The position numbers were made by a program, and so were the translations under genes. From NCBI RefSeq assembly GCF_002802965.1, contig NZ_NXGA01000001.1, positions 316,324-380,323 of the forward strand: a stretch of DNA of 64,000 bases, read 5' to 3'. Of this stretch, positions 21,196-33,400 are shown piece by piece (position 1 is the first letter of the stretch; the number at the start of each line of letters is the position of its first letter). Below the pieces are notes generated by a model. The model was given only the letters and a program-made list of their open reading frames with translations, was not told where the DNA came from and made no database searches. Source of the DNA: Sporolactobacillus pectinivorans. Lineage in GTDB: Bacteria > Bacillota > Bacilli > Bacillales > Sporolactobacillaceae.

Positions 21196-21855
21196 TTATC
21201 TGCCTCCTTCCTTATTGTTCGTTCCTTTCGTCGGAAGGACCTCTCCGCGATAAATCCATACTTTCACGCCAATTTTGCCATATGTTGTGTCTGCTTCCGC
21301 AGTTCCGTAGTCAATATCGGCACGCAATGTATGCAGTGGAACGGTTCCTTCGCTGTAATCTTCGGTCCGTGCCATGTCTGCGCCACCCAGACGGCCTGCA
21401 CACTGAGTTTTAATACCCTTGGCGCCGGCTCTCATTGCTCTCTGCAGTGTCTGTTTCTGGGCACGTCTCCACGAAATACGGCTTTCAAGCTGGCGGGCAA
21501 TATTTTCTGCGACAAGTTTCGCGTCAAGATCCGCCTGCTTGATTTCGAAGATGTTCACATGAACGCGTTTGCCTGTCAGTTGATTCAGTGCTTTTCTTAA
21601 TTCTTCAACTTCAGTTCCGCCTTTTCCAATGACCATGCCTGGCTTTGCCGTTTTGATCGTAATGTTAATCCGGTTAGCGGCACGCTCCAATTCTATAGAA
21701 GAAACAGCAGCATCTTTCAGCCTGTTTTCAACGTACTTGCGAATTTTAATATCTTCATGAAGATATTCCGCATAATTCTTGTCTGCATACCATTTGGATT
21801 CCCAGTCACGGATAATTCCGATTCTGAAACCAATGGGATTAATTTTCTGACCCAC
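21196..21855 (-). CDS. rpsC: Ribosomal protein S3 (uS3)
   Basis: A 219-residue protein with an N-terminal KH domain ([18 protein letters not shown]) and a C-terminal domain ([33 protein letters not shown]). It forms part of the mRNA entry channel. It is followed 2 bp later by rplP. Confidence 0.98.
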   Translation of the reverse strand: MGQKINPIGFRIGIIRDWESKWYADKNYAEYLHEDIKIRKYVENRLKDAAVSSIELERAANRINITIKTAKPGMVIGKGGTEVEELRKALNQLTGKRVHVNIFEIKQADLDAKLVAENIARQLESRISWRRAQKQTLQRAMRAGAKGIKTQCAGRLGGADMARTEDYSEGTVPLHTLRADIDYGTAEADTTYGKIGVKVWIYRGEVLPTKGTNNKEGGR

Positions 21856-21858
21856 GCA

Positions 21859-22200
21859 TTATCCCTCCTTCTTTTCCGATACGATAATCGTAATGTGGCT
21901 CGTACGTTTGTTAATCTTGCTTGCACGGCCTTGTGCGCGGGGACGGAAACGTTTGAGTGTTGCTCCTTCGTCCACATACGCCTTTTCGACATACAAATTA
22001 TCAGTATCCATATCATAATTGTGTTCTGCATTCGCAACTGCAGATTTTAGTACTTTTTCAATAATCGGAGATGCGGCCCTTTGCGTATTCTTTAGAACAG
22101 CCAGTGCATAGCCGACCTCTTTGCCCCTGATAAGATCAATCACAAGACGTGCCTTACGAGGAGCAATACGAATTTGTCTGCCAACAGCTTTTGCTTGCAT
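21859..22200 (-). CDS. rplV: Ribosomal protein L22 (uL22)
   Basis: A 113-residue protein starting [20 protein letters not shown]. Its beta-hairpin region ([22 protein letters not shown]) lines the exit tunnel. Two ATGs are adjacent; the second (22200) is at better distance from AAAGGAGG and matches the family start. Confidence 0.97.
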   Translation of the reverse strand: MQAKAVGRQIRIAPRKARLVIDLIRGKEVGYALAVLKNTQRAASPIIEKVLKSAVANAEHNYDMDTDNLYVEKAYVDEGATLKRFRPRAQGRASKINKRTSHITIIVSEKKEG

Positions 22201-22217
22201 CATCGTTCCTCCTTTCG

Positions 22218-22499
22218 TTAGCGAGCGCTTGTTTTCTTATCAGAAGATGCATGTCCGCGGTACGTTCTGGTCGGAGCAAATTCTCCAAGTTTATGTCCTA
22301 CCATGTCTTCTGTAACATAAACCGGCACATGTTTGCGTCCGTCATACACAGCAATGGTATGTCCAATAAAGTCAGGGAAAATTGTCGACCGACGTGACCA
22401 AGTCTTAACGACTCTCTTTTCATCCTTTTCGTTCAGCGCAGTAACCTTTGTCATAAGGTGATCATCAACAAAAGGTCCTTTTTTCAGGCTTCGGCTCAT
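22218..22499 (-). CDS. rpsS: Ribosomal protein S19 (uS19)
   Basis: A 93-residue head protein starting [16 protein letters not shown] and containing [38 protein letters not shown] in pieces that match the family. The ATG at 22499 follows GGAAGGAGG; upstream in-frame codons overlap the ribosome-binding site. Confidence 0.98.
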   Translation of the reverse strand: MSRSLKKGPFVDDHLMTKVTALNEKDEKRVVKTWSRRSTIFPDFIGHTIAVYDGRKHVPVYVTEDMVGHKLGEFAPTRTYRGHASSDKKTSAR

Positions 22500-22537
22500 G
22501 GATAGGCCTCCTTCCAAAATAAAATATCTTTCCGCAA

Positions 22538-23368
22538 TTATTTCTTGCGATGTCTGATAATAAACTGTTCCGACTGATTCTTCTTTTTACGTGTTTTGTA
22601 ACCCATTGTCGGCTTGCCCCAAGGTGACATTGGTGACTTACGGCCTACAGGGGCTTTACCTTCACCACCACCGTGCGGATGGTCATTCGGGTTCATAACG
22701 GAACCGCGGACTGTCGGGCGAATACCTTTCCAACGGGAGCGTCCTGCTTTTCCGACTGACACAAGGCCGTGTTCCAAGTTTCCGACCTGTCCGATTGACG
22801 CCCGGCAAGTTTCAAGAATCATTCTGACTTCACCGGATACAAGGCGAACAAGAACATACTTGCCTTCCTTGCCGAGGATCTGTGCTGAAGCGCCTGCGGA
22901 ACGGACGAGCTGTCCACCTTTTCCCGGTTTCAGCTCAATATTATGGACGGTTGTACCAACTGGAATGTTTTTGAGCGGAAGGGCGTTTCCGGTTTTGATA
23001 TCTGCGTCAGCCCCTGATACGATCTGCATACCGACTTTGAGGCCTTGTGGAGCGAGAATATAGCGTTTCTCTCCATCTACATAATGAACCAGCGCAATGT
23101 TAGCTGTACGATTCGGATCGTATTCAATTGTAGCAATCCGGCCTGGTACGCCGTCCTTATTGCGCTTGAAATCAATAACGCGATATTGGCGTTTGTGACC
23201 GCCGCCCTGGTGACGAACAGTCAGCTTGCCCTGATTGTTGCGGCCAGCTCTGTTTGGCAGTGCCTGTAGCAATGTCTTCTCTGGCCGGTTTGTTGTTATT
23301 TCAGCGAAATCCAATGAACTCATATTTCTGCGTCCGTTGGATGTCGGTTTATACTTTTTAAGTGGCAC
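22538..23368 (-). CDS. rplB: Ribosomal protein L2 (uL2)
   Basis: A 276-residue core large-subunit protein. It starts with GTG ([14 protein letters not shown]) nine bases after AAGGAGG. The conserved C-terminal [21 protein letters not shown] includes the His essential near the peptidyl transferase centre. A TTG 6 nt further upstream is possible but too close to the ribosome-binding site. Confidence 0.97.
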   Translation of the reverse strand: MPLKKYKPTSNGRRNMSSLDFAEITTNRPEKTLLQALPNRAGRNNQGKLTVRHQGGGHKRQYRVIDFKRNKDGVPGRIATIEYDPNRTANIALVHYVDGEKRYILAPQGLKVGMQIVSGADADIKTGNALPLKNIPVGTTVHNIELKPGKGGQLVRSAGASAQILGKEGKYVLVRLVSGEVRMILETCRASIGQVGNLEHGLVSVGKAGRSRWKGIRPTVRGSVMNPNDHPHGGGEGKAPVGRKSPMSPWGKPTMGYKTRKKKNQSEQFIIRHRKK

Positions 23369-23396
23369 GATCAATAACCTCCTTCTTTAGTAATCC

Positions 23397-23687
23397 TTAT
23401 TTCCCTGAGAAGAAATCAAGTTCCTTGCTCTCTGGTGTCAAAGTGACAATTGCTTTCTTGCGTTTCGAAGTATACCCCGAGTAACGGCCATAACGTTTCG
23501 GCTTACCCTTAACATTAATGGTGTTGACCTTAACGACTTTTACATCAAAGATAGCTTCAACTGCCCGTTTGATTTCAGATTTGTTCGCATGAACCTCGAC
23601 ATCAAATGTATACTTTTTATCGGCCATCTGATCAGTTGTCCGTTCAGTCAGTACGGGGCGCTTTATAATATCGCGTGGATCTTTCAT
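23397..23687 (-). CDS. rplW: Ribosomal protein L23 (uL23)
   Basis: A 96-residue exit-tunnel protein that docks trigger factor and SRP. Patches are [35 protein letters not shown] and [12 protein letters not shown]. Its ATG overlaps the rplD stop by one base (TAATG). Confidence 0.98.
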   Translation of the reverse strand: MKDPRDIIKRPVLTERTTDQMADKKYTFDVEVHANKSEIKRAVEAIFDVKVVKVNTINVKGKPKRYGRYSGYTSKRKKAIVTLTPESKELDFFSGK

Positions 23688-24310
23688 TATCCAAGCACCT
23701 CCCCAAGCTTTTCGGCGGCTTCCTTGGTGACGATCAGTTTGTTGTATGCAACAACATCCAGGACATTGACCTGCGTTGCCGTAAGTACTTTCACGCCCGG
23801 AATATTGCGTGAGGAAAGAACGACTGTGTCATCAAAATCATTTGTAACAACTAAAGCCTTTTCTGTAACTGACAAGTTTTTCAGTACAGAAACAAACTCC
23901 TTTGTTTTCGGCGCGTCAAATTTAAGACTGTCAAGAACAATCAGGTCGCTCTCGCCGACCTTCCCTGACAGTGCTGACCTGATCGCCAGCTTCCGAACTT
24001 TCTTAGGAAGCTTGTAAGCATAACTGCGTGGTGTCGGTCCGAATACCGTGCCGCCACCTACCCATTGAGGCGAGCGAATAGAACCTTGCCGTGCGCGGCC
24101 GGTTCCTTTCTGTTTCCACGGTTTGCGGCCGCCTCCTCTTACTGCAGAACGGTTTTTTACTGCGTGTGTTCCCTGACGTTGAGATGCCTGCTGCATCACG
24201 ATTGCCTGGTAAAGAACATGTTCATTGGGTTTAATGCCAAAGACTGAGTCTGAAAGTTCAACGTCTCCGACCTGAGCCCCTTTTTGATCAAAAACTGTTA
24301 ATTTTGGCAT
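23687..24310 (-). CDS. rplD: Ribosomal protein L4 (uL4)
   Basis: A 207-residue protein whose extended loop reaches the exit tunnel: '[19 protein letters not shown]' is visible (about residues 61-79). In E. coli L4 controls the S10 operon; whether that applies here is unknown. Length is normal. Confidence 0.98.
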   Translation of the reverse strand: MPKLTVFDQKGAQVGDVELSDSVFGIKPNEHVLYQAIVMQQASQRQGTHAVKNRSAVRGGGRKPWKQKGTGRARQGSIRSPQWVGGGTVFGPTPRSYAYKLPKKVRKLAIRSALSGKVGESDLIVLDSLKFDAPKTKEFVSVLKNLSVTEKALVVTNDFDDTVVLSSRNIPGVKVLTATQVNVLDVVAYNKLIVTKEAAEKLGEVLG

Positions 24311-24327
24311 GGAAGTATCCTCCCTTC

Positions 24328-24966
24328 TTATTTATCTTCTACTGCTTTACGAGCAGATTTGATTGTAATATAGCTTTTCTTTGCGCCTGGTACATTGCCT
24401 CTGATCAGGATCAGTTTGCGTTCCGCATCTACTTTTGCAATGACGAGGTTCTGAACAGTAACGATCTCTCCGCCCATGCGGCCGGCAAGTTTTTTTCCTT
24501 TGAATACGTGAGCTGGATCAATAACACCCATTGAACCCGGACGGCGATGATAGCGTGAGCCATGAGCCATTGGGCCGCGGGACTGGTTGTTGCGCTTAAT
24601 CGGGCCCTGATATCCCTTGCCCTTTGATGTACCCGTTACATCAACAATATCTCCTGCTTTAAATATTTCTGCAGTTACTTCCTGGCCGAGTTCATAATCG
24701 GCAAGATTTACATTACGGATTTCTTTAATGAAGCGCTTAGGTTCAGCCTTTGCTTTGTCTGCATGACCCTGAGCCGCTTTAGTAATACGTGACGCCTTTG
24801 CTTTGTCGAAACCGATTTGTACAGCTTCGTAGCCGTCTGTTTCAACATCCTTCTTCTGAAGAACAACATTGTCAGACACGTCAACGACTGTAACCGGGAC
24901 TGCATCTCCGTTTTCAGCGAAAATCTGGGTCATTCCGACCTTTTTGCCTAAGATTCCTTTAGTCAT
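24328..24966 (-). CDS. rplC: Ribosomal protein L3 (uL3)
   Basis: A 212-residue protein starting [20 protein letters not shown]. The central extension [17 protein letters not shown] approaches the peptidyl transferase centre. Length is normal. It lies between rpsJ and rplD. Confidence 0.98.
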   Translation of the reverse strand: MTKGILGKKVGMTQIFAENGDAVPVTVVDVSDNVVLQKKDVETDGYEAVQIGFDKAKASRITKAAQGHADKAKAEPKRFIKEIRNVNLADYELGQEVTAEIFKAGDIVDVTGTSKGKGYQGPIKRNNQSRGPMAHGSRYHRRPGSMGVIDPAHVFKGKKLAGRMGGEIVTVQNLVIAKVDAERKLILIRGNVPGAKKSYITIKSARKAVEDK

Positions 24967-24996
24967 CCGTTACACCTCCTATAACAATGAATTAAT

Positions 24997-25335
<339 letters not shown>

Positions 25336-25439
25336 TCAAAAACAGACTTGCTCCGCGAAAATTTCCGTCTATCCCGCCTTGGCAAAGGAGCCGGGTGTAT
25401 CCGCAACCTTTCGCATCATCGCCGCAAACCAACCCCACT

Positions 25440-25468
25440 ATTATACATGACTAGACTATTGAAAGCAA
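25440..25468 (-). promoter_or_regulatory. Promoter of the S10 superoperon
   Basis: TTGCTT (25463-25468), 17 bp, TATAAT (25440-25445) on the minus strand, about 135 bp upstream of rpsJ. The intervening leader (25306-25433) is GC-richer than the upstream side and probably folded. I recognise no named leader family. Confidence 0.8.
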
Positions 25469-25578
25469 GGTGAAAGGCCGTTTTTTCAGTGACTTATACA
25501 TTATAAAGAGTTTTATCTCAAAGATCAACTACACTATTGATTTATTCGCAACTAAAACCTATCACTTAAAAAGGCAAT

Positions 25579-25609
25579 AAAAAAGCGCCTCGGTGAGAGG
25601 CGCTTTTTT
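25579..25609 (-). terminator. Intrinsic terminator of the str operon (after tuf)
   Basis: The hairpin AAAAAAGCGCCTC-ggtga-GAGGCGCTTTTTT is symmetrical and could act in both directions. It sits 20 bp after the tuf stop. The sequence from there to the S10 promoter (25469-25578) holds no gene. Confidence 0.92.
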
Positions 25610-25629
25610 ATTGCTCAGTTGCTTTTAAA

Positions 25630-26817
25630 TCATTCGACGATTTCGGAAACAGATCCGGCACCGACAGTACGGCCACCTTCACGGATCGTGAACTTTGTTC
25701 CTTTTTCAATGGCGATTGGTGCAATCAATTCAACATCCATAGTGATGTTGTCGCCTGGCATTACCATTTCAGTTCCTTCCGGAAGCGTGATTGTTCCGGT
25801 TACATCGGTTGTCCTGAAATAAAATTGCGGACGGTAGTTTGTGAAGAACGGAGTATGGCGGCCGCCTTCTTCTTTCTTTAGGACATAAACCTGAGCCTTA
25901 AATTTTTTATAAGCTGTAACAGTGCCTGGTTTAATCAGAACCTGGCCACGTTCAACACCTTCACGTTCAACCCCGCGAAGCAGTGCGCCAATGTTGTCGC
26001 CGGCTTCCGCAAAATCAAGTGTTTTACGGAACATTTCAACGCCGGTAACTACAGTCTTCTTAGGTGCATCTGTCAGACCAAGAATTTCAACTTCATCACC
26101 GATTTTAACCGTTCCACGTTCTACACGGCCAGTAGCAACGGTGCCACGTCCTGAGATGGAGAATACATCTTCAACAGGCATCATGAATGGCTTGTCATTG
26201 TCGCGGACAGGAGTTGGAATGTAGCTGTCCACTTCATCCATCAGTTCAAGGATATGCTTTTCTTCTTCAGGATCGCCCTGCAATGCTTTCAAAGCCGAAC
26301 CTTTGATAACCGGAACATCGTCACCCGGATAATCGTATTCGCTCAAAAGATCGCGAACTTCCATTTCAACCAGTTCAAGAAGTTCAGGATCGTCAACCTG
26401 ATCTGTTTTGTTCAGGAAAACGATAATCGCAGGGACACCAACCTGGTGAGCCAGCAGAATATGTTCACGAGTTTGCGGCATTGGGCCGTCAACCGCGGAA
26501 ACAACCAGAATAGCTCCGTCCATCTGTGCAGCGCCGGTGATCATGTTCTTAACATAGTCGGCGTGCCCTGGGCAGTCAACATGTGCATAGTGACGCTTGT
26601 CTGTTTCATATTCAACATGAGCCGTGGAGATCGTGATTCCGCGTTCTCTTTCTTCCGGTGCACCGTCAATGGAGTCATAAGCACGTGCCTGAGCCATGCC
26701 CTTTTTGGCAAGTACAGTAGTGATTGCCGCAGTCAGCGTAGTCTTGCCGTGATCGACGTGACCAATTGTACCAATGTTAACATGCGGTTTTGTGCGTTCA
26801 TAATGTTCTTTAGCCAT
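25630..26817 (-). CDS. tuf: Elongation factor Tu
   Basis: A 395-residue GTPase that delivers aminoacyl-tRNA. The G motifs are GHVDHGKTT (about 19-27), [17 protein letters not shown] and 'GSALKAL', followed by beta-barrel domains 2 and 3 ending [11 protein letters not shown]. The length is that of Bacillus EF-Tu. AAAGGAGG precedes the ATG. It is the last gene of the str operon, 138 bp after fusA with a stem-loop in the gap. Confidence 0.99.
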   Translation of the reverse strand: MAKEHYERTKPHVNIGTIGHVDHGKTTLTAAITTVLAKKGMAQARAYDSIDGAPEERERGITISTAHVEYETDKRHYAHVDCPGHADYVKNMITGAAQMDGAILVVSAVDGPMPQTREHILLAHQVGVPAIIVFLNKTDQVDDPELLELVEMEVRDLLSEYDYPGDDVPVIKGSALKALQGDPEEEKHILELMDEVDSYIPTPVRDNDKPFMMPVEDVFSISGRGTVATGRVERGTVKIGDEVEILGLTDAPKKTVVTGVEMFRKTLDFAEAGDNIGALLRGVEREGVERGQVLIKPGTVTAYKKFKAQVYVLKKEEGGRHTPFFTNYRPQFYFRTTDVTGTITLPEGTEMVMPGDNITMDVELIAPIAIEKGTKFTIREGGRTVGAGSVSEIVE

Positions 26818-26869
26818 GGATTTTATTATCCTCCTTTAATTCAATGCGAAGTTTTAATTTATATGCAGT

Positions 26870-26903
26870 AAGGAAACTGGCAGAAGTACATGCCATCTTC
26901 CTT
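26870..26903 (-). other. Stem-loop in the fusA-tuf gap
   Basis: Minus-strand RNA AAGGAA-ga-TGGCA / TGCCA-g-TTTCCTT forms an 11-bp interrupted stem. No T run follows, so it is more likely a processing or stability element than a terminator. Upstream TTGTCA at about 26930 lacks a good -10 box. Confidence 0.6.
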
Positions 26904-26955
26904 AGCTTACAATAAAAAACAAAGTGTGACAATCGGGCGATTCGGTAAATAGAAA

Positions 26956-29034
26956 TTATTCACCGGTTGCCTTTTTAATAATTTCTTCGCTGACACTCTT
27001 TGGCACTTGTTCATAGTGATCAAACTGCATCGTGAACGTCCCGCGGCCCTGAGTAGATGAGCGAAGCGAGGTCGCATAACCAAACATTTCTGCCAGAGGG
27101 ACATGTGCATCGACAGCCTGTGCGCCTGCGCGTGCTTCCATACCGTCAACACGTCCGCGACGGCTGGTAATATCGCCCATGATATCGCCTAGATATTCAT
27201 CCGGCATATTGATTTCAACCTTCATAATCGGTTCAAGGATAACCGGAGCGCAGGCACCTTTCGCAGCCTTGAGGGCCATCGAAGCTGCAATCTTGAAAGC
27301 CATTTCACTGGAGTCGACATCATGATAAGAACCGTCGACCAGACTAGCCTTGACATCAATGATTGGATAACCTGCCAGCAGACCGTTCTGCAGGGAGTCC
27401 TTCAAACCGGCCTCGACAGCCGGAATGTATTCACGAGGAACGACACCGCCGACAATCTTGTTTTCAAAAACAAATCCACTGCCTTCATCAAGTGGCTCGA
27501 ACTCAATCCAGACATGCCCATACTGGCCATGGCCACCAGACTGGCGGATGAATTTGCCTTCCGCTCTGCCCGCTTTGGTCAAGGTTTCACGGTAGGCAAC
27601 CTGCGGCGCACCGACATTGGCCTCGACTTTGAATTCGCGACGCATACGGTCAACGATAATGTCAAGGTGAAGTTCACCCATGCCGCCAATGATGGTCTGG
27701 CCGGTTTCTTCATCCGTGTGCGTTTTAAAAGTTGGATCTTCTTCAGCCAGTTTAGCCAGTGCGATGTCCATTTTATCTTGATCAGCTTTTGATTTCGGCT
27801 CGATCGCAACGTGGATTACCGGATCCGGAAAATCCATTGATTCGAGGACAATCAAATTGTTCTCATCACATAACGTATCTCCGGTTGTCGTATTCTTCAA
27901 ACCAACAGCCGCCGCAATATCACCAGAGTAAACCTTTTTGATTTCACTCCTATGATTGGCATGCATCAGCAAAATACGGCCGAGGCGTTCACGGGAATCT
28001 TTTGTCGAGTTTTGGACATATGAACCGGCTTCAACCGTTCCAGAATAGACACGGAAGAAAGTCAGCTTGCCGACAAACGGATCCGTCATTACTTTGAAAG
28101 CCAGTGCAGCAAATGGTTCATTATCATCTGCAACACGCTCAACTTCTTCACCGCTATCAGGAAGTGTTCCCTTGATTGGCGGTACGTCAATCGGTGAAGG
28201 CAGATAATCAATCACTGCATCCAGTACATGCTGAACACCCTTGTTTTTAAATGCTGTACCGCACAGTACTGGATAAAATTTAACCGCGCAAGTCGCTTTG
28301 CGGATGGCTGTTTTAAGTTCTTCGACGGAAATCTCATCGCCATTAAGATATTTTTCCATGATATCATCATCGACGTCAGCAACGGCTTCAACCAGTTTAT
28401 CATGGTATTCTTCGGCTTGTTCCTTATATTCATCCGGGATCTCTTCAGCCTCAACAATAGAGCCCAGATCATCTTCATAGATGTAAGCCTGCATGTTAAC
28501 CAAGTCAATCTCGCCCTTGTAATCGTCTTCAGCACCCATTGGCAGCTGAATCGGGTGGGCATTAGCTTGAAGGCGTTCATGCAGCGTCTTGCATGAATAA
28601 AGGAAATTAGCGCCAATCTTATCCATTTTGTTTACAAATACTATTCTTGGCACGCCATACGTTGTTGCCTGGCGCCAAACGGTTTCCGTCTGAGGCTCAA
28701 CACCGGACTGGGCATCAAGAACCGCTACAGCACCGTCAAGGACACGAAGTGAACGTTCAACTTCAACAGTGAAATCGACGTGCCCCGGAGTGTCAATGAT
28801 ATTAACTCGATAGCCCTTCCATTGAGCCGTTGTCGCAGCGGATGTAATCGTAATGCCACGTTCCTTTTCCTGATCCATCCAGTCCATTTGCGAAGCCCCT
28901 TCATGGGTTTCACCAATTTTGTGAATACGTCCAGAATAGAAGAGAATACGCTCCGTTGTCGTTGTCTTACCGGCATCAATGTGGGCCATAATGCCAATGT
29001 TGCGCGTTTTCTCCAAAGAGAAATCCCTCGCCAT
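26956..29034 (-). CDS. fusA: Elongation factor G
   Basis: A 692-residue translocase GTPase starting [32 protein letters not shown] motifs are [17 protein letters not shown] and NKMDKIGAN; the domain IV tip region '[18 protein letters not shown]' is present. The ATG at 29034 follows AAGGAGTG. It lies between rpsG and tuf. Confidence 0.99.
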   Translation of the reverse strand: MARDFSLEKTRNIGIMAHIDAGKTTTTERILFYSGRIHKIGETHEGASQMDWMDQEKERGITITSAATTAQWKGYRVNIIDTPGHVDFTVEVERSLRVLDGAVAVLDAQSGVEPQTETVWRQATTYGVPRIVFVNKMDKIGANFLYSCKTLHERLQANAHPIQLPMGAEDDYKGEIDLVNMQAYIYEDDLGSIVEAEEIPDEYKEQAEEYHDKLVEAVADVDDDIMEKYLNGDEISVEELKTAIRKATCAVKFYPVLCGTAFKNKGVQHVLDAVIDYLPSPIDVPPIKGTLPDSGEEVERVADDNEPFAALAFKVMTDPFVGKLTFFRVYSGTVEAGSYVQNSTKDSRERLGRILLMHANHRSEIKKVYSGDIAAAVGLKNTTTGDTLCDENNLIVLESMDFPDPVIHVAIEPKSKADQDKMDIALAKLAEEDPTFKTHTDEETGQTIIGGMGELHLDIIVDRMRREFKVEANVGAPQVAYRETLTKAGRAEGKFIRQSGGHGQYGHVWIEFEPLDEGSGFVFENKIVGGVVPREYIPAVEAGLKDSLQNGLLAGYPIIDVKASLVDGSYHDVDSSEMAFKIAASMALKAAKGACAPVILEPIMKVEINMPDEYLGDIMGDITSRRGRVDGMEARAGAQAVDAHVPLAEMFGYATSLRSSTQGRGTFTMQFDHYEQVPKSVSEEIIKKATGE

Positions 29035-29066
29035 GGTTTTCACTCCTTCCTCAGTGTGAATTGCAA

Positions 29067-29537
29067 TTACCAGCGATAATGAGCAAAAGCCTTGTTAGCC
29101 TCGGCCATTTTGTGCATATCTTCGCGTTTCTTTACAGATGCTCCAGTATTGTTGGAAGCATCGATAATTTCGCTTGCCAGTCTCTCAACCATCGTTTTTT
29201 CGCCGCGAAGTCTTGAATAATTGACAAGGTAGCGCAGCCCTAAAGTCGTCCGGCGTTCCGGACGCACTTCAACCGGCACCTGGTAGTTTGAGCCACCTAC
29301 ACGACGTGCTTTTACTTCGAGAACCGGCATAACATTTTTCAACGCCTGTTCAAATACTTCCATTGGTTCCTGATTGGTGCGTTCCTTGATTAAATCAAAT
29401 GCCTGATAAAGAATGGTCTGAGATTTGCCTCTTTTGCCGTCCTTCATCATACGGTTAATCAAGCGTGTGACCAGCTTCGAGTTATAAAGCGGATCAGGTA
29501 GAACGTCTCTTTTTTCAACAGGTCCTTTTCTTGGCAT
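29067..29537 (-). CDS. rpsG: Ribosomal protein S7 (uS7)
   Basis: A 156-residue head protein starting [28 protein letters not shown] and ending [14 protein letters not shown]. It is 32 bp after rpsL in the str operon. Length is normal. Confidence 0.98.
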   Translation of the reverse strand: MPRKGPVEKRDVLPDPLYNSKLVTRLINRMMKDGKRGKSQTILYQAFDLIKERTNQEPMEVFEQALKNVMPVLEVKARRVGGSNYQVPVEVRPERRTTLGLRYLVNYSRLRGEKTMVERLASEIIDASNNTGASVKKREDMHKMAEANKAFAHYRW

Positions 29538-29569
29538 GATAACTCCTCCTTCCCAATTCGTTTATTTGC

Positions 29570-29983
29570 TTATTCCTTAGGCTTCTTAGCGCCGTATTTT
29601 GAACGACCCTGTTTACGATCAACAACACTGGCTGTATCAAGAGCACCGCGAATAATATGATAGCGCACACCAGGAAGGTCCTTTACACGTCCTCCACGAA
29701 TCAAGACGACACTATGCTCCTGCAGATTGTGCCCGATTCCCGGGATGTAAGCATTCACTTCAATGTTGTTCGACAGCCGGACACGAGCATATTTACGAAG
29801 CGCCGAGTTAGGCTTCTTAGGTGTCAGTGTGCCGACACGTGTGCACACACCGCGTTTCTGTGGTGCGAAATCATCAGTCAGTGCTTTCTTAAAGCTGTTG
29901 TATCCCCTGTTGAGAGCAGGTGCTGTGGACTTTTTGATTTTCGACTTACGCCCTTGACGAATTAATTGATTGATTGTTGGCAT
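29570..29983 (-). CDS. rpsL: Ribosomal protein S12 (uS12)
   Basis: A 137-residue decoding-centre protein. It carries the streptomycin-target region [11 protein letters not shown] with the wild-type Lys, and the second loop [19 protein letters not shown]. It is the second gene of the str operon after ybxF. Confidence 0.98.
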   Translation of the reverse strand: MPTINQLIRQGRKSKIKKSTAPALNRGYNSFKKALTDDFAPQKRGVCTRVGTLTPKKPNSALRKYARVRLSNNIEVNAYIPGIGHNLQEHSVVLIRGGRVKDLPGVRYHIIRGALDTASVVDRKQGRSKYGAKKPKE

Positions 29984-30051
29984 TATCCTGTTCCTCCTTT
30001 CAAAATTCTAAACCCACTGATCCAGGCGGTTCCTTTTTCGCGCAAAAAAGT

Positions 30052-30083
30052 GTTTTTGCAAAAGCAAAATCTTTTGCAAAAAC
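30052..30083 (-). repeat. 13-bp perfect inverted repeat after ybxF
   Basis: The arms GTTTTTGCAAAAG and CTTTTGCAAAAAC are exactly complementary with a 6-nt loop and begin one base after the ybxF stop. In minus-strand RNA the hairpin is followed by ACTTTTTTGCGC, so it may act as a partial terminator between ybxF and rpsL. The near-palindrome at 30033-30050 follows directly. Confidence 0.75.
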
Positions 30084-30084
30084 A

Positions 30085-30336
30085 TTATCTTTTTATTGCA
30101 ACTGCCGACGCCCCAACTTCAATGCCGCATGCTTGACCAAGCTTCTTCATTGAGTCAACAGGGTAAACCGGCACGTCTAATTCTTCCGCAAGTGTCAGTA
30201 CCTTATTGGTTACGCGAACATCAGCATCTTCGGCAATGATAACCTCTTTAACACGATTTTCCCTCAATGCTTTCAACGCCTGTTTTGTACCAATAATGAT
30301 TCCGTTCTTTGCTTGTGTCACTTTTTCATAAGACAT
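30085..30336 (-). CDS. ybxF: L7Ae/L30e-family K-turn-binding protein YbxF
   Basis: An 83-residue L7Ae-fold protein. It starts [24 protein letters not shown] and ends [17 protein letters not shown]; the GxxxG and acidic 'IIAEDAD' patches match the family. In B. subtilis YbxF binds kink-turn RNA and associates with ribosomes in a growth-dependent way. The ATG at 30336 follows GGAGG. It is the first gene of the str transcription unit. Confidence 0.94.
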   Translation of the reverse strand: MSYEKVTQAKNGIIIGTKQALKALRENRVKEVIIAEDADVRVTNKVLTLAEELDVPVYPVDSMKKLGQACGIEVGASAVAIKR

Positions 30337-30381
30337 CAGGCCAAATCCTCCAAAGCAACAAATGTTCAAGAACACTCAGAT

Positions 30382-30411
30382 ATAATAGCACCTGGCGTTC
30401 TCCATTGTCAA
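30382..30411 (-). promoter_or_regulatory. Promoter of ybxF-rpsL-rpsG-fusA-tuf
   Basis: TTGACA (30406-30411), 18 bp, TGC-TATTAT (-10 at 30382-30387, extended) on the minus strand, between the rpoC stop and ybxF. Confidence 0.85.
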
Positions 30412-30418
30412 CACCCAA

Positions 30419-33400
30419 TCAGCTTTCCTGATTGATGAGTTCGTCAGCAGGCTTTTCCTCTTCAGCCTTCTTTTCTTCGTCTTCGACAGTCTGAACCTGA
30501 ACACTGCGATATTTCGGCATGCCGGTTCCAGCTGGGATCAGTTTGCCGATCGTCACATTTTCCTTAAGGCCGATCAATTCATCGACCTTACCCTTGATCG
30601 CAGCATCAGTCAATACCCTCGTCGTTTCCTGGAAAGAAGCGGCGGACAGGAAGGATTCCGTTTCAAGAGCAGCCTTCGTAATGCCAAGCAATACGGGATG
30701 CCCGGTTGCCGGCACTTTCCTATGAAGCAGGACATCGCGGTTGTCATCCTTAAAACGGTGAACGTCAACCAGAGCACCCGGCAGTACAGAAGTATCACCG
30801 CTGTCAATCACACGGATTTTCCGCATCATTTGGCGCACCATGACTTCGACGTGCTTGTCACCAATTTCAACGCCTTGCATCCGGTAAACTTTCTGCACTT
30901 CACGAAGCAGATAATTTTGAACGCCTCTCAGACCGACGATGTGAAGCAGTTCTTTTGGATCAATAGAACCTTCATTTAGAGATTCGCCTGCTTTAACTTC
31001 ACTGCCTTCGCCAACCTTCATACGCGCACTCAGCGGAATCGTATAACTGCGGGTTTCCAGTTCTCCTTTAACAGTGACTTCCCGTTTATCCTTCAGTTCA
31101 CTGACAGAGGTAACGACACCATTGATTTCCGAAATGGTCGCCTGTCCTTTAGGATTCCGTGCCTCAAACAATTCCTGTATACGCGGAAGACCTTGCGTAA
31201 TATCGTCCCCGGCAACACCGCCTGTGTGGAACGTACGCATCGTCAGCTGCGTCCCTGGTTCGCCGATTGACTGGGCAGCTATGATGCCGACAGCCTCGCC
31301 GACCTCCACTTCAGATCCTGTTGCCAGGTTGCGTCCATAGCATTTTTTGCAAACGCCATGCCTGGTTTCACAGGTGAATACCGAACGAATTTCTACTTCT
31401 TCGATTCCGGCATTGACGATTTTAGTGGCTATATCTTCATTGATCAGCTCATCTTTTTTAACAAGCAGTTCATCCGTATCGGGATGATAAAGCGTTTGAT
31501 TCGACGTACGACCAACAAGACGGTCATACAGGCTTTCGATTTCTTCAGTGCCCTCATGAATTGCATGGACGACGAGCCCACGGTCAGTACCGCAGTCATC
31601 TTCTCTTACAATAACATCCTGAGCAACATCGACAAGACGGCGGGTCAGATAACCAGAGTTGGCTGTCTTCAGCGCGGTATCAGCGAGTCCTTTGCGGGCA
31701 CCGTGAGTGGAAATGAAATACTCCAACACAGTCAGACCTTCACGGAAACTCGAGATAATTGGAAGCTCAATGATTCGACCTGAAGGATCGGCCATCAAGC
31801 CACGCATACCAGCCAATTGGGTGAAGTTCGACGCATTCCCTCGCGCGCCGGAATCGCTCATCATGAAGATTGGGTTGGTTTTTGCCAGTGAATCCATCAG
31901 TTTTGACTGAATCGTGTCTTTTGCATCGCTCCAGATGCCAACAACCCGCTCGTAGCGCTCATCTTCTGTTATCAAGCCGCGACGGAATTGTTTCATGACC
32001 TTTTGAACATTTTCTTCGGCTTTATCGAGAATTTCTTTTTTCTCAGGAAGCACGATAACGTCGGAAACACCCACCGTGATTCCTGCTTTCGTTGAATACT
32101 GGAACCCCAATGCCTTCAGACGGTCGAGAAATTTAGAAGTTTCCGTGACTTTATACCGTTTAAATACTTCAGCAATAATGTGCCCAAGATATCCTTTTTT
32201 GAAAGGAGAAATTTCATCGCGGGATGCAATTTCCTTCTGGATATCAGCACCCATTGGCACAAAATATTTATCAGGCGTCGCCACCTGAAGATTATGATCC
32301 GTCGGTTCATTGATATATGGAAACGACGGCGGCAAAATACGGTTGAAAATCAGCTTACCGACAGTCGTCAGTAAATATTCCTTATTTTGATCTTCAGTAA
32401 ATGTCGGATTATGCGTCGATACAGCCGGAATGGCAATCCGCGTATGGAAGTGGACATAGCCGTTGTGATAGGCCAGCATGACTTCATTTGGATCTTTAAA
32501 GACCTTGCCTTCGCCGATGGCACCCTTTCTTTCGAGTGTCAAGTAATAATTGCCCAGCACCATGTCCTGCGAAGGAGTAACAATTGGCTTGCCATCTTTC
32601 GGGTTTAGAATGTTCTGAGCACCCAGCATCAACAGCCTGGCTTCCGCCTGCGCCTCAGTCGACAGCGGTACGTGAACAGCCATTTGGTCACCGTCGAAGT
32701 CTGCATTATAGGCGGTGCAGACAAGCGGATGCAGACGGATTGCACGCCCCTCGACAATTGTAGGTTCAAAGGCCTGAATGCCAAGCCGGTGCAGTGTCGG
32801 TGCCCGGTTCAGAAGGACAGGGTGTTCCCTAATCACATCTTCAAGGACTCCCCAAACTTCCGGGTTTACCTTCTCCACCTTGCGCTTTGCACTTTTAATA
32901 TTGTTAGCAATACCACGGCTGACTAATTCTTTCATGACAAAAGGTTTAAACAGTTCAAGTGCCATTTCTTTTGGCAGACCGCATTGATACATCTGCAGGC
33001 TCGGACCGACGGCAATAACGGAACGGCCGGAATAATCGACACGCTTACCAAGCAGGTTCTGGCGAAAACGTCCTTGTTTTCCTTTCAGCATATGCGAAAG
33101 AGATTTCAGCGGGCGATTTCCAGGGCCTGTTACCGGTCGACCGCGGCGGCCATTGTCAATTAATGAATCCACAGCTTCTTGGAGCATGCGCTTTTCGTTC
33201 TGGACAATAATGCTTGGAGCGCCAAGTTCGAGAAGCCTTTTCAGCCGATTGTTACGGTTAATCACACGGCGGTACAGGTCATTCAGATCGGACGTCGCAA
33301 AACGTCCGCCGTCCAGCTGCACCATCGGACGCAATTCAGGCGGAATAACAGGCAGAACATCAAGAATCATCCAAGAAGGCTCATTCCCAGATTCACGGAA

